A stretch of 64,000 nt of DNA from Plectrocnemia conspersa (lineage: Eukaryota > Arthropoda > Insecta > Trichoptera > Polycentropodidae), in NCBI GenBank assembly GCA_009617715.1, contig VTFK01000021.1, positions 310,001 through 374,000 of the forward strand. The letters run 5' to 3'. Of the stretch, positions 62,741 to 64,000 are shown piece by piece. Positions within the stretch are counted from its first letter, which is position 1; every line of letters starts with the position of its first letter. The notes under the pieces are model-generated. The model did no database searches. It saw only the letters and a program-made list of their open reading frames with translations, and was not told the origin of the DNA. The translations under genes and the position numbers were made by a program.

Positions 62741-64000
62741 GCTAAGTTGGAATATATGTTACATTAGTGGATTTATTAATATGATTAGATGTATGTAACT
62801 AATACTTAGCTACTTGAAAATGTATGTGGATTAAAGATTTAATACATTTTAAATAAAAAGACATAAGGTTTAAATTGCTTAAAAATATAAAAAAAATCGA
62901 TTCGAAATTTACTTCTGACGAGAACATCCATCAGTTATTCACGACTTGAGAAACACGAGAGTTTGCCTGAAATATAAATTAAGCTACCCTTGACTATCGG
63001 CGGAGAGATGATCGATAAAGCAGCCGCTTCCCTCTTCACATGAACTTTGAAATCCCTCGCAGACAACTGATAATATACAAACTTGTCAAACACAACGATG
63101 TATCATTATCGTTTAACCAATTTTTCCAAATAAGTCATAGATAAGGATATCATAAACTGAGTTTAAAAGTATTTCCTTGCAATTTTTTTAATAACGGATC
63201 ACTGCGGTTTGACTTACGAAAGAAGGAGAGGAACAAGAAGACGCATTCAAGTAACAAAAAGTCAATTTCGAGCAAACTTTTTATATCTCTTCCGCCAGCG
63301 AGTCGATTTATGAGCAGCGCGTGAGAGAAATGGCAATCCTTAGAAGGGAAAAGGGCACTCGAGCCAATGGCTGCCGCGAAAAGGGTCCACCGTAATAATA
63401 CTAATAATGCGTCTGCAAATAAAAAAAATAATGAAATGTGTTTGACGAAAGGATTACGGGGAGAACTTTTTGTTGAGCGCGTCTGTCAAGAGTTAAGAAG
63501 AAAAAAATGGGGATAGTGGAAAAAATTAAAGGAAATATTCGGTATTTTTAAGACAATAATATGAAAAAAGTTCTGTGTTACTTGAGATTTTTTTGTACAA
63601 ATTTCTAATTGACTTTATTAATCAAAATAAGCAACATTAGTTTTTTGTATCTAGTTGTGTGAAATTCAGAAGTTTTGGGGTTTAATTAATCTAGTAAATA
63701 TTTTAATCTCTGCAATTAAAAATATTTGAGTCCTGCAGTTAAAAAATTGCCGGAGATGGAGTATTAAATTTTTGTACACTTTATTAAAAAATAAGAAAAT
63801 TTGTAATGTCTTTGAAAAAATATGCAGGTAAAAGGAATGATAAAATAAATTTATTTATTGCTTAAACATAAGCTTAAAATCGTTATCATGCATATTATAC
63901 TGTCAGGACAATTAGAGCATAATTAAAATATTTCATATTGATATTTAATACAAATCTGATTTCTATGTAGATTTATGATGCGTTATTTAACAAGGTGCTT

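Larger units (their letters stand above)
60110..64000. other. right end of the window, no protein gene recognised
   Basis: AT-rich with islands of higher GC at 61,330-61,580 (a 74-codon open minus frame, unrecognised), 62,560-62,680 and 63,280-63,480. A repeat fragment lies at 62,050-62,118. A gene may start here and continue past the window, but no coding exon can be supported. Confidence 0.5.

Overview
The window is strongly AT-rich animal DNA with short coding exons, canonical GT-AG introns and many transposon relics. The gene content (Tango6, Nedd8, a UBE2QL1-type E2) and the mobile elements (mariner, hAT miniature elements, a CR1/jockey-like LINE, tRNA-derived SINEs) point to an insect; the order is not resolved. 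No bacterial, viral, rRNA or CRISPR features were seen. All gene models were assembled by hand from splice sites and codon phase, because no coding exon is long except one in Tango6.

Layout. (1) 1,867-25,851 (+): a six-exon gene for a 397-residue type I membrane protein with a signal peptide, one fibronectin-III-like domain, one ZP-N-like module with four cysteines, a transmembrane helix and a Ser/Thr-rich tail. Its first intron is 22.4 kb and holds a dead mariner, SINE and hAT relics, perfect hairpins, AT microsatellites and several GC-richer islands that could be regulatory. (2) 26,048-27,360 (-): a 5'-truncated LINE with a 395-codon open reverse transcriptase and a 12-bp-arm hairpin in its 3' UTR. 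(3) 28,231-32,018 (-): Tango6, five exons, 938 residues. (4) 32,538-33,084 (-): Nedd8, three exons, 80 residues. (5) 33,857-34,810: a terminal-inverted-repeat element with a hAT miniature element nested inside. (6) 36,991-49,537 (-): a UBE2QL1-type E2 conjugating enzyme, four exons, about 246 residues, with LINE and hAT relics in its introns. (7) 49.7-64 kb: no recognisable protein gene; SINEs, an unclassified repeat with an internal 284-bp duplication, a LINE remnant and a possible CpG-containing promoter patch near 62.6 kb.

Three genes on the minus strand lie in tandem. Nedd8 encodes the ubiquitin-like modifier, and the next gene encodes a ubiquitin-conjugating-type E2. This proximity is noted, but nothing in the sequence shows that it is functional. 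Tango6 is a HEAT/ARM-type protein linked to the secretory pathway and, in yeast (Rtp1), to RNA polymerase II assembly and import.

I found no clear previously undescribed system. The best candidates for follow-up are the FN3 plus lone ZP-N membrane protein with its very large first intron, the twin perfect hairpins next to the mariner, and the nested and duplicated transposons that allow relative dating.
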